Positions 49,409 to 58,138 of a stretch of 64,000 nt of DNA are shown one piece after another. Location: contig JAECUM010004403.1 of the NCBI GenBank assembly GCA_016617855.1, positions 1-64,000 on the forward strand, in the 5' to 3' direction. Numbering within the stretch: the stretch's first letter is position 1; the number at the start of each line of letters is the position of its first letter. The notes below the pieces were generated by a model. That model made no database searches and had not been told where the DNA came from. It saw nothing but the letters and a program-made list of their open reading frames with translations. The DNA comes from Megalonaias nervosa. Its lineage: Eukaryota > Mollusca > Bivalvia > Unionida > Unionidae. A program made the position numbers and the translations under genes.

Positions 49409-50075
49409 TTATTCAAATATTGTATCAAGTCCGTTACGATATCTCGACCTCGGATCATGCAAGTTTATTGTTATAAAACCAAACGGAGTAGCTTGCGCGT
49501 GTGCAAAGAAATTTTTTAATTTGTTCATGTCCATGTCCCCAGAACACCAAGTATAATAAATATTTTGCAGCGTATGATTATCAACTCCGTTAAACACAAC
49601 TAAAATATTACAGTTATCTCTGATCACTTTTGGAATTTGTGTATAACGCTGTGTAACATAAATCACGTCTGTGTTTTTATGTCTACCTTCGAGAAAATAT
49701 CCTAGCTGGATTTGATTGTTTGTACAGCATGACATCATCGTACACTACTAAATTATTAATACTTCCATCCAGATCATCTACAGATGGCGCTTCATCAATA
49801 TCAGTTATAAAGTCAATAACGTCACTGTCTTCATTTAACGATTTTGCATTTTCATTAAAATCTTTAAGTACTTCATAGCATCGCTGATCATCTACAGATG
49901 GTGCTACTAAATATAATTTATCCCACATCAGCCATCTCATTATCAGATTAAGCAATAATTGCGTCTTCCCACTTCCAGATGGACCTATTATTATCATTCT
50001 GATAGAATTCGGTAGCGCTGGGTGATGCTTGACTGGCTCTTGTTTTCGTGTCGCCGAAAAGTCTATTATATCCAT
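49409..50075 (-). pseudogene. A32-like (FtsK/HerA-type) genome packaging ATPase, frameshifted
   Basis: These ATPases pump DNA into preformed capsids. The first frame (50075-49683) has Walker A IIGPSGSGKT at residues 29-38 and Walker B LVVYDD at 109-114. The second frame (from about 49738 to 49409) has the expected continuation, GYFLEGRHKNTDVIYVTQRY, holding the sensor Gln and the RHKN block of Polinton ATPases, then a C-terminal part. The two frames overlap at 49683-49738 and differ by one base, so one indel near the A-rich 49705-49725 separates them. Total length about 220 residues is normal. It is divergent from the PLA2-like gene and lies next to the inverted repeat at 49385-49401. Confidence 0.85.
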
Positions 50076-50189
50076 ATGATAAATAATATGAATTTATATT
50101 GTGTTCGATGCAAGGCAGCCACGTCCACCACTGGATTAACAACAATAATAACAAAAAAACAAAAAACGCGCACTGACAGGTAAGTGTGA

Positions 50190-50588
50190 AAAGTGTGGCA
50201 CAAAAAATATAAATTTATTTCAAGCACAAAGACAGGAGGTGATATTGCTGCTTCGTTGGGAAAGTTACCAGGGGTTCCGTGGGCGAAGTATCCCGGGGAA
50301 AAACATCTACCCGGATACAAATATTGTGGTCCTGGAACTCGACTTGATATTCGACTTGATGATCAAGATCAACCAAGACCAGGAGAGTATCCAATAAACA
50401 AGATTGATCAAGCGTGTCACGTTCATGATGTTGCGTATAAAAGTAAAGATTTACAACAACAGCATCTCGCAGATGTGAAATTGATTCATGCGCTAAATTC
50501 TATACCTGATAAATCTCTCAGAGAAAAACTCGCTAGTTTTCTAGTAAAATCTGCTATGAAAGGTAAAATAATGCTAGGGGCTGGGTAA
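50190..50588 (+). CDS. Phospholipase A2-like protein (parvovirus/Polinton type)
   Basis: In parvoviruses and several Polinton relatives this domain hydrolyses phospholipids to help particles cross membranes. The frame from 50193 gives LPGYKYCGPGT at residues 39-49, the calcium-binding loop, and ACHVHDVAY at 74-82 with the His-Asp catalytic pair. The segment LGKLPGVPWAKYPG before it is a usual preface. About 130 residues fit a single-domain protein. The frame opens after a TGA at 50187 and has no ATG before the C-terminus; GTG at 50193 is the only early alternative. The start is therefore lost, spliced or outside the frame. No stop interrupts the domain. Confidence 0.82.
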   Translation, partial: KVWHKKYKFISSTKTGGDIAASLGKLPGVPWAKYPGEKHLPGYKYCGPGTRLDIRLDDQDQPRPGEYPINKIDQACHVHDVAYKSKDLQQQHLADVKLIHALNSIPDKSLREKLASFLVKSAMKGKIMLGAG

Positions 50589-50604
50589 TTAATTATATAA
50601 CTAT

Positions 50605-50611
50605 TATAATG
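50605..50611 (+). promoter_or_regulatory. TATAATG motif over the integrase start
   Basis: The heptamer TATAATG includes the integrase ATG (50609). The same heptamer overlaps four other start codons of this element (55127, 57571, 60001, 61011), suggesting a shared expression signal. This is inferred from recurrence only. Confidence 0.45.
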
Positions 50612-51611
50612 GAGTCCATTTATTATAGCCCAAGAGGATATCGGAAGGGCAGAGCAGCGATTAGTAAACTTGCTGAAGCAGCAAAAGTCTCACGTGCTGT
50701 TGCTGCAGCGTGGTTAGCACGACAGGCAATATGGCAAATATATCTACCACCACCTTAAAAAATTCAGTACGCGTATTTTGATGTCAGCGTCCCCAATGAA
50801 GTTCATCAAGCGGATAGTTTGTTTTTACCACACGATACTATTAAAACACGTGGACGTCAATCACGCACACACAAATACGCGTTAACTGTCGTTGACGTTG
50901 CAAGTAGATATAAAGAAGCAGAAACACTGTCAACAAAGACAGCAAGTGAAGTTGAATTTGCGGTTGAAAGAATTTATCAACGAGGATCCGGACCACAAGG
51001 TGGTCTACGATGGCCACAGTTGGTACAAGTTGATCCTAGCAAAGAATTTCGTGGTGCAGTATCATCGCTGATGAAAAAAACATAATGTCAAAATCAGACA
51101 AGGACACATTGCAATTCATCGTGATCAGGCAATCGTTCAAAGATTAAATTGAACACTCGCTGAGCGGTTATTTGGATATCAGTATGCGAGGGAAATAATT
51201 CAGGCAGATACAAGATCTCGTGAATGGGTTGCAAGATTACCAAATGTGATAGCTGCGTTAAATAATGAGATTACTAGTACAACTTCTATGAAGCCTATTA
51301 ATGCAATTACAAAGAAACATATACCCCGTAGCGATGGCTACGGACAACGATTTGATTTTTCAAAACAGCCAGTGTTAGGTAATGTGACTGTCAGGTATTT
51401 ATATGAACCTGGTGAACTTAAATGCATTAAAAAAAGAGCAACTGATCCTATCTGGAGTGTGACTACACATAAAATTTCTAGCGTGGTTAGATCCACGGGT
51501 AGACCCGCCATCTACAGACTGGATTCAAATGCTCCTCAACGTGGATTTGTACGTGAACAATTACAAGTAATTCCTGAAGACACACAATTACCACCGCGTT
51601 CACTTTTGTAA
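50609..51611 (+). pseudogene. Polinton-type retroviral-like integrase (rve), multiply broken
   Basis: The frame begins MESIYYSPRGYRKG with an HTH-like N-terminus (KVSRAVAAAWLARQAIWQIY). It continues into the catalytic core: VVDVASRYKEAE carries the first Asp, VQVDPSKEFRG the second. The C-terminus (51246-51611) holds VRYLYEPGELKC and GFVREQLQVIP, the chromo/SH3-like tail of Polinton integrases. Lesions are an in-frame TAA at 50756-50758, a one-base frame change at the A7 run 51074-51080, and a TGA at 51150-51152. In addition, codon 51138-51140 encodes Gln in DQAIVQRL where the catalytic Glu is expected. It overlaps the end of the convergent polymerase-helicase-HNH frame by 12 bases. Confidence 0.88.
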
Positions 51612-51869
51612 ACTAGCACCAGGGCGTCCAGCGCCCCGACGTCGATTACATTCAAGACATGTCAATATGACATTATCACGTGTATGACCAAGATCACTAT
51701 TAATTCTGTCTACGGTAAACTGTCTTGGATTATTACTCGAATATTCCCATAGCATATTACAGTTACAACTTGCACAATGATTATTCTGTCGTTGTTTTAG
51801 TGTCATAATTAATTTAGTATCAATATCAAAATCGCGATTATTTTTTTTTGTCACATTGCTTATAACCAA
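51600..51869 (-). pseudogene. HNH nuclease-like / zinc module, C-terminal part of the fusion
   Basis: HNH modules cut DNA with a beta-beta-alpha-metal fold. The frame shows CASC and CLEC zinc-binding pairs around FTVDRINSDLGHTRDNVILT, where the Asp-Arg and the His/Asn positions of an HNH core are seen. The helicase segment ends in GYKQCDKKK in another frame, and this frame reads VTKKNNRDFDI over the same bases, so the two join at the T9 run 51841-51849. The ATG at 51869 is probably not a real start. Its end overlaps the integrase 3' end by 12 bases. Confidence 0.75.
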
Positions 51870-52328
51870 ATAGTTTTTTTCTTATTACACCAACAACAAC
51901 TTCGTTGTCGTCGCTAGCAGTTTGATTATTATTCACAATAACCCTGTGTAGTTGAGATATTCTTCTGACTCGAGACACTGCGAGATAAACTAAATTTGAC
52001 CATTCGATTCTATCATCGACAATCCAGATATTTGTATCAGTAATAGTTAGTACTTGTGACGAATGAATCGTTATAGCATATCCTAGCTTCCATGGAGTTT
52101 TATCCATGATCAACGCGCTCTCAACAACATCAACATTAACCAAAACAATATCATTCAATACAAGATTTTGTTTTTCATTTGTTCCTGGAATTTCAACTTC
52201 AATATTCTGTCGTCGAGAATCCGCTGGGCGATAACATAATGGTACAGGTAGATTTGAAAACTTTTCTTTATGTAACAGAAATAATTTCTCTTGCAATTCA
52301 TCACGAACTATTTTTCTACTCGCAACTA
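51838..52328 (-). pseudogene. Pif1-like helicase, C-terminal half (shifted frame)
   Basis: The frame, open from about 52350, gives PNDLIVASRK, then LVLNDIVLVN, GYAITIHSSQVLTI (motif V, with Val where the family usually has Gly after SQ) and LVYLAVSRVRRI (motif VI with the arginine finger region). It is one base out of register with the N-terminal half; the A5 run at 52356-52360 is the likely site. It ends at the stop created after the T9 run. Confidence 0.82.
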
Positions 52329-52985
52329 TTAAATCATTTGGTCTCCATAAATTCCAAAAATCAATACAGGAGTTTTCGGAATTATTTCACGCATTATCTC
52401 ACATTGTATTTTATCTGGTTGTAGTCTGATTAATCTTTTAAATTCTTTCAGAGGTTCATCAATAGCTCTATGATCATCATTTATTTCTTCATAATAATCC
52501 ACAAATGATTTTAACCACTCATGTGGAGACTGCCCAACGAAAGGTGGTGGTTGACTATGATCGCCGCACATAATCACAGCAGTATTTTTCGTTAATAACC
52601 AATTAAGAAATATTTTTAGTGTTTCTAACGACACCGTACAAATCTCATCCCAGATGATGATTTTCGGAATATATTTCTCACCCATTCGCTCAGGTGTCCA
52701 CGTATCTTCACACCATTTGAAGAAACTATGGTATGTACATGATTTTACTCCTCGTTGTTTTATTTCTCTTGCTAGTCTATGTGTAGGTGTCAACACAATC
52801 CTATCAACGGAGTTTGAAGAACTCTGCCGAAATAATTCAATGGCACGTGTTGTTTTACCAGAACCTCCAGGTCCATTGAGATAAATGGTTTTATGTCTGG
52901 CCATGGGATCAAATACAGATGGTGATGTTGATACTGGTATTTGATTGTCATCACCGTAGTATATCTCTTTGATATTAACGTCTGC
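52329..52985 (-). pseudogene. Pif1-like superfamily 1 helicase, N-terminal half
   Basis: Counting from the Met at 52904, Walker A GPGGSGKT lies at residues 11-18. Then come VLTPTHRLAREI (motif Ia), IIIWDEICT with Asp-Glu at 86-87 (motif II), and MCGDHSQPPPF (motif III). The frame is open back to the TAA at 52986, so about 27 residues precede that Met in continuity with the polymerase. A replicative role beside the polymerase is inferred. It runs into a stop at 52329 after the frame change near 52358. Confidence 0.88.
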
Positions 52986-53930
52986 TTATTCAGAATAATC
53001 GAGTATACTTTCGTGTTTTATTTTCCATGATCCCCATTCACCATTACCGAGTAACGGTTTTACCAAATCCACGTACGCGCTATTTATATAAAATGAATCC
53101 GTAGCAACTCTGACAGCGTAACAAGGAAATCTATTTATCATCGATAATTAATTTATAGAAACGTAAGCGAGCACAGAAGATCTTAAATGAGTAAATTGCG
53201 GTGATTCACCATCGATATAACTCACGATTGTACCTAATTTAATTCCGTCTGATAAATAAGCATTACTTCTGCTTATAAATGTTCCTTTGTTCGTTGTATC
53301 AGTAATTATAAAATCTAACTCAGCATCATCCATAATTAATCTTGCACAATGTCTTTTATGATCATATGATCCTCCTTGAGTAAGTTTAACAATTATTTTT
53401 CTACCGAGATCTTTTGCAACTTTGTTTTCATAATCAATTTTATCCCAGTCTTCATCTGGATCTGTCGGTGAATGTTTCTTTTGTTGTGGTAACCAAACTT
53501 GTTTCTGCGGATGATATGATATAATAGCTTCACTTACACTCAACGACACTAAGATTTCAGTATCAAGCATGTATCGTAATAGCACTATTGGAACCCAATA
53601 TTTTTCTGAGAAATGTCTACCAAACCACGCATAAACGATCGGATGAAAATTATTACAAAACTTAAATGATTTTACACAAGCAAATCCAGTTAAATCAAAA
53701 TCAGGTAATGGTCCATTTATCGCAACTCTTTTCATTGCATGTGTCGGATGTCTGAATCTTTTAAAGTATTCAGAACATTCTCCGTATCCAAGAAAACTTC
53801 CAGGATAACACGCAACCATATCAACCGATATAACTTTACGATGATCGTATTTGGTATTCCATAATCCGCCATGTCCATATTCGACACAACTATGCTGAAT
53901 ATCTTCAAGGAATTCTGATCGTGTTGGTTT
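52986..53930 (-). pseudogene. Family-B-like DNA polymerase, palm domain
   Basis: Polinton polymerases are protein-primed family B enzymes. After the TGA at 53931 the same frame continues through SVDMVACYPGSFLGYGE (motif A, Asp at codon 53820-53822) and a conserved stretch (INGPLPDFDLTGFACVKSF). After the TAA at 53148 comes RVATDSFYI (53085-53111), motif C with Ala-Thr-Asp-Ser in place of the usual Asp-Thr-Asp-Ser. The second Asp, which binds metal, is kept. Only about 35 residues separate motif C from the TAA at 52986, and about 65 from the helicase, so a normal thumb is missing or very short. Confidence 0.78.
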
Positions 53931-55076
53931 TCATGAATTTTTCTCCTGAGCTAAGTGAGCAGCAACTGATGGAACTGTAAAACAATTATCCAATAATCTT
54001 TCAACTTGAACATCATCAGAATTATATTTCAGTGCAAGATTCTTCATTTCTTCATGGAGAGATTCTCTACGGTAAATCTCTACATTAGGTTTTACAAATT
54101 GATCGTATTTCACGGATTCTGAACTCTGAAATAACCAAACAGATACAGGATCACTCTTACTGACATCGCTTATAGCATCGAATATATAATGGTCATAAAA
54201 TTTAACTGTCCTATCCCGTGGAAATATTGTTACAGCATCAGTCCATGCATGTGCATTATGATCAATGATTGTTATAGGGGTTCCATTTTTTGTATATTTC
54301 GGTTTGTACAAAAATTCTCCGGTTAGTGTTTTTACCGTTATTGGAAATCTTAATTTCTTTTCTAGCTTAGCAACATCACTGATAGATGCTCCGGTATCTT
54401 TAACTGTTTCTGCCCACGCATTTATTTTTTTACGTCTTAGATCAGTTAAACCGTTTCCGCGTATTGCTTTTGAGAAATGTTCCATAACTCGCTCAGCTAC
54501 GCAGTGTAGTCTCCTTGACAATTTCATTGGTTTGAGATTATCAACACTAGGTTTATCATTTAGCGGATATATCGCATAAATAACTGCCGTTACAGGATAC
54601 GCTCGTTCATAATACGGTTTATCAATACCGGTCAATGTTCCTGGTTTTGATTGTTTATTTAATATAACAGTATTATTTCCAGTATGAAGTAGTACAGGTT
54701 CACGTTTATCACGGATAATCCAAGTGTCATCATCTGTCTGCACAATAAATTTTACTAAAATGATATATCGCTGATTGTGGAGATAGTTAATAATATTTTT
54801 ACCTCGTTCGTCACTCATTCTAGCATCGACAACACCTTTGGTGTCGTTCATGATCCTGAATGTCGACCAAGTATGAGCCGCACCATCGTTGCGAAATTCT
54901 TTCTTGGCTTCACGGATACGATCGATTATATCTCTATTTTTCAAAGCCAGATCTTGCATCGAAAAATTAAATTTAGATTTCCCGATGACGAAGCCATTGA
55001 GTTTGTCAAAATCAAATCTTGCTCCCGCCGAGACGGTGGAAGGTTCAATTGTGGATAATCTCTCAAATTCCTCCAT
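53931..55076 (-). pseudogene. N-terminal region of the polymerase-helicase fusion
   Basis: 381 residues open from the ATG at 55076 to the TGA at 53931. Recognisable conserved-looking segments are LHCVAERVMEHF, GLTDLRRKKINAW and IDHNAHAWTDA. No exonuclease motifs could be assigned with confidence, and no terminal-protein domain was identified. I recall similar segments ahead of polymerase-like sequences in mobile elements of some fungi, but cannot check this. The ATG is preceded by an AT-rich stretch shared with the divergent zinc-ribbon gene at 55127, fitting a common promoter region. Confidence 0.7.
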
Positions 55077-55126
55077 ACTATATTTAAAGCAAATATATGT
55101 TTAATTAAACTTTAATTATATATATA
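55077..55126. promoter_or_regulatory. Divergent intergenic region with TATA-like runs
   Basis: Fifty bases separate two divergent start codons and consist mostly of A and T (for example 'taattatatatataatg' at the right end). It probably drives both genes. TATAATG overlaps the start at 55127; on the other side TATAGTATG overlaps the start at 55076. Confidence 0.5.
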
Positions 55127-55432
55127 ATGATTCAAACAAACAATAAATGCCGATGGCCTATGATAGGATTTTTTCTTCCTTGTAATAAATCATGCGTAAA
55201 TGAATTATGTGGTCAACACATGCAAAGCTTTCGAAAAGGTAGTCTAGGACCAAAACCGTGTTTACGATGCGGTGTTGGAGTCAGAGGAGAAACACGGTTA
55301 TGTGTGCAATGCGGTGGTAAAAGATACAGAGAGCTAGAACGATATTATGATAAGAAGTTGTCAGGTGAATCTCCAATAAAAACCGCTGAAGACTATCTGG
55401 CCAGATTTCAAAATAATCATTTAGACAAATAA
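55127..55432 (+). CDS. Small zinc-ribbon protein
   Basis: 101 residues with two cysteine clusters: Cys8, Cys19, Cys23, Cys28/His31, and Cys45, Cys48, Cys59, Cys62 in CLRCGVGVRGETRLCVQCG. A basic stretch (KRYRELERYYDKK) follows. Such small zinc proteins in viruses often act in transcription or DNA binding, but no specific role can be given. The frame is intact and starts at a TATAATG motif. A clear relative is preserved at 10591-10647 in copy 2. It is the first of two + genes spaced by 13 bases. Confidence 0.75.
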   Translation: MIQTNNKCRWPMIGFFLPCNKSCVNELCGQHMQSFRKGSLGPKPCLRCGVGVRGETRLCVQCGGKRYRELERYYDKKLSGESPIKTAEDYLARFQNNHLDK

Positions 55433-55445
55433 TATTATATATAAA

Positions 55446-55933
55446 ATGGAGCAAAATGAATTTGTAAAGTACGCTTTCATTAAAAATTATGAAGCGTCTC
55501 GTGATGATGTAATCAGAAACTGCAGATTGAAGAAACCAGTCGGTACTGTTGATAATGCTGGTTATTTTAGATTTACTATTGGAAAAAAAAGATACACCTC
55601 ACATAGGTTCATATTCGAATGTTTTCATGGGGTCATCGAAGATGGATTTGTAATTCAAACCCGAAAGATAATGATTTATCTAACCTCCGGGTTGTTACAC
55701 CAAGTCAGAATTCTGCACTTGTAAATGCTGGGAGATGTAAAATGTTTGAAAAGAAAACTGTTAAATCTCTAAATACAGAGACTGGTGAAGAGAGAATTTT
55801 TAATTCTATGAATGCGGCTGGGAAATATTTTGGTATTCACTCGAGATCAGTACAACGTGTTGCAGAAAAAATAACTAAATCAGCATTTTCGAAAAAATTC
55901 AAACAAAAGATCACGTTTCGATATGTACAATGA
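55446..55933 (+). pseudogene. HNH endonuclease with NUMOD-like tail, frameshifted
   Basis: The first frame gives KPVGTVDNAGYFRFTIGKKR, SHRFIFECFHGVIEDGFVI, the usual N-terminal part of AP2/HNH-type homing nucleases. The second frame gives NPKDNDLSNLRVVTPSQNS, the core with its Asn, then FNSMNAAGKYFGIHSRSVQRV, a NUMOD1-like helix-turn-helix. They join with a one-base change near 55655-55662. Residue order and about 160 total codons match small freestanding homing endonucleases of large DNA viruses. The first His of HNH cannot be confirmed because it lies at the break. Confidence 0.75.
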
Positions 55934-56045
55934 AGCGAGATAAATCCGTCATCGCTGATACAGCAATCAAGTAGTTGTCTCCCTTCTTTTGTTATTGCGT
56001 TATACTTGACCACAGTGATAAGAATCGACATAAAAATTTTCATGA

Positions 56046-56104
56046 ATTTTTAGTGGATCGGTACATTTTCTATAATATAATGATTGTACCGATCCACTAA
56101 AAAT
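56046..56104. terminator. Perfect 20-bp hairpin downstream of the HNH gene
   Basis: ATTTTTAGTGGATCGGTACA at 56046-56065 is exactly the reverse complement of 56085-56104, with a 19-base AT-rich loop containing TATAATATAATG. It lies about 110 bases beyond the HNH gene's stop. It could end transcription, be a processing signal, or be a small palindromic element; a terminator is only one reading. Confidence 0.5.
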
Positions 56105-56664
56105 GATAGAGGTCTTGGATTGACCAGATAACCGTCCTATGAAATCCACCACCGGAATAATTTTTCAACGTCTCCACCTCGTGATAGAGTAATCAAGCAG
56201 TTATGGTACTACAGTCCAGATATCTCAACTATGTGGAAGTATTAATTGCAGAAAATATATATCATACTTTCCGCAACCAAACATAGAAACCTCAGCCGTG
56301 ATATTATATCATAGGCCGATAATGTACATAACTGCTTCACATATCGATCGCAGCAGACTACATGCATCATTGTAATAGGCGGAATATACCAAAATAATAT
56401 CGATCCAACGCATTTACTAACACAGTTCTGGTCCGTAACACTGTTACGGTTGATAATACAGTATTTTTAAACGAATCAGAAATGGCTAAAATGTGTAAAA
56501 CTGCAGATTTTCGCGATTTATTTTATATTTTATTCAGAAATCTGGTAGTATATACTAATCGCTTACTTGTAAATACGAGTCGAGAAAGATCTGGGTTACA
56601 AAATTGAATTCATGTGTTCGACAGTGCGAATAGTTATATTAAATTTAACTGTATATTCGTAGAG
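56105..56664. other. Intergenic region of the element
   Basis: No gene is supported. Short frames are full of stops on both strands. It may hold a fully decayed gene. Confidence 0.45.
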
Positions 56665-56945
56665 CTCCAATAGCCGTGGGGTTAAGGCGTTTGCGTGCGG
56701 ATCCACTGTGGAAACTCTCTGCGTGTTCGAGTCTCCAAAAATGCTAAAGATATATTATCTTGCATTCGGCTACAGATGCTATTATAATTGGGGGGTGCCT
56801 GCGGGCAGTTGATGACGAGATATGAGATTATAAATAAAAACTAATTCCAGGTGTATAACTCGCCTGGCACCCCTGAACCTCAAAGCGCTGGGGTTCACTT
56901 AGGGGGTGTTTTTATTACCCCGCAATCCAACAATTACATATCCGA
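56665..56945 (+). mobile_element. tRNA-derived SINE-like insertion within the element
   Basis: The head 'caatagccgtggggttaagg' then 'cgtttgcg' resembles an A box and 'gtgttcgagtctcc' a B box, spaced as in tRNA genes. The body ends in a strong imperfect hairpin ('cacccctgaacc' pairing with 'ggggttcacttagggggtg') at about 56869-56912. No poly-A or duplication was found. It differs from SINE families 1-3. Confidence 0.6.
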
Positions 56946-56999
56946 CGTCATCAACCTGCTCGTCAGGTACTTCCTTTTGCCTTTTTATTATGATTAAAA

Positions 57000-57560
57000 A
57001 AAATATTGTTTTTATTTTTTATTCGCATTAATTCAGAAATATATTTATATTTATTCAAAAATATATTTATTCAGAAGTATATTTATATTTATTAAATATT
57101 TATTCAAAATATATTAATTCAGAAATATATATTTATATTAAATCAGAAATATATTTTTATTTCTTTATATTAATTCAGAAATATATCAGAGATATATTTT
57201 TGTTAATTCATAAATATATATTTATATTATTTATATTATACTTTTATTAATTCAGAAATATAAATATATATTTATTCAGAAATATATTAAGAAATATATT
57301 TTTATATTTATAAATATTTATTCAGAAATATATTTTTATTATTAATACATAAATATTAACTCAGAAATATATCTTTATATTTATTCATAATAATTTATAT
57401 TTATTCAGAAATAACTTTATTCAGAAATATATTATTTCAGAATTATTTATTCAGAATTATTTATATTTATTCAGAAATAACTTTATTCAGAATATTTTCA
57501 TTCAGAATTATTTATTCAGAGCATATTTATTCAGAAATATATTTTTATTTAAACAAATAT
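57000..57560. repeat. AT-rich degenerate repeat array
   Basis: Units of roughly 'attcagaaatatatttatatt' and shorter 'tattcagaa' recur dozens of times over 560 bases at very high AT content. The array separates the replication half from the structural half of the element. A role in replication initiation is conceivable but unproven. Confidence 0.85.
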
Positions 57561-57570
57561 TTATTATATA

Positions 57571-58017
57571 ATGAATCACGAAAACATCACATCAATTATT
57601 GCTGCTATTAAGCAATTACAACACAGCGGAATAAAAAATATCTGAACAACTTGATCCTGAAAAAATAATGAGCGATTTTGAATCATTACAATTAAAAAAA
57701 TCAGAAAATAGATATACGTTGCCCTCCGATTATAAATTCATAAAGTTAATTCAGCAGGCAATGTTACGATCGCTGGCAGCAATCACGGATACGCAAGTGA
57801 AATTATTTGTTCCTCTTTCATGGGCCATCGAAAAAGTTAGGTCAGAATGATCTCACGAATACGAAACGAAAAGAATTGTACACGCTCGTATAACTAGCTA
57901 AGAGATATCATGTCGATGACGGCTAAAGATAAAGACGAGTCTGACTCTGACCACGGCGACTATGTCACCAGTGACAACGTCACTGACGACGAAACTAATA
58001 GTGTTGTACCAGAATAA
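57571..58017 (+). pseudogene. Small + strand gene of unknown function, several frame breaks
   Basis: ATG 57571, within TATAATG, opens MNHENITSIIAAIKQLQHSG. After an A-run near 57632-57640 the reading moves to the frame of 57668-57850 (ISEQLDPEKIMSDFESLQ, later PLSWAIEKV). Near 57845 it moves again to a frame giving NDLTNTKRKELYTLV, then a TAA and LAKRYHVDDG. The acidic tail DKDESDSDHGDYVTSD (from 57910) ends at 58015-58017. The pieces make sense as one protein of about 145 residues with an acidic C-terminus. No family was recognised. It converges with the minor capsid gene. Confidence 0.5.
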
Positions 58018-58138
58018 TAATCACGGGGTACCAAAAAAAATAATTATTTGACATTTTTATTTTTTTGCTTGGTGTTTTCCGCCGTGATGTAATCAAGGAC
58101 TACGATAACGTTGATGACTAAGTCATTACGATGACGCT

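Larger units (their letters stand above)
51600..55076 (-). pseudogene. Ancestral polymerase-helicase-HNH fusion gene, broken into pieces
   Basis: Polymerase N-terminal part, palm, helicase N-terminal half and HNH module all share one minus-strand frame over 3.48 kb. Only the helicase C-terminal half is in another frame, bounded by two homopolymers (A5 at 52356-52360, T9 at 51841-51849), with net zero shift. Three in-frame stops interrupt it: TGA 53931-53933, TAA 53148-53150, TAA 52986-52988. The TAA at 53148 lies between palm motifs A and C, so it cannot be a natural end. The HNH directly follows the helicase without a spacer. The simplest reading is one gene of about 1,159 codons encoding a fused replication protein. 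Whether 52986 was an original stop between polymerase and helicase is undecided. The segments are described separately. Confidence 0.78.

Noticed and set aside
51838..52358. Programmed frameshifting in the helicase
   Set aside because: No slippery heptamer with a downstream structure was evident, and the gene has in-frame stops elsewhere. Indels at homopolymers are simpler.
53148..53150. Natural end of the polymerase gene
   Set aside because: Palm motif C lies downstream of this stop in the same frame, so the polymerase would lack its catalytic core.
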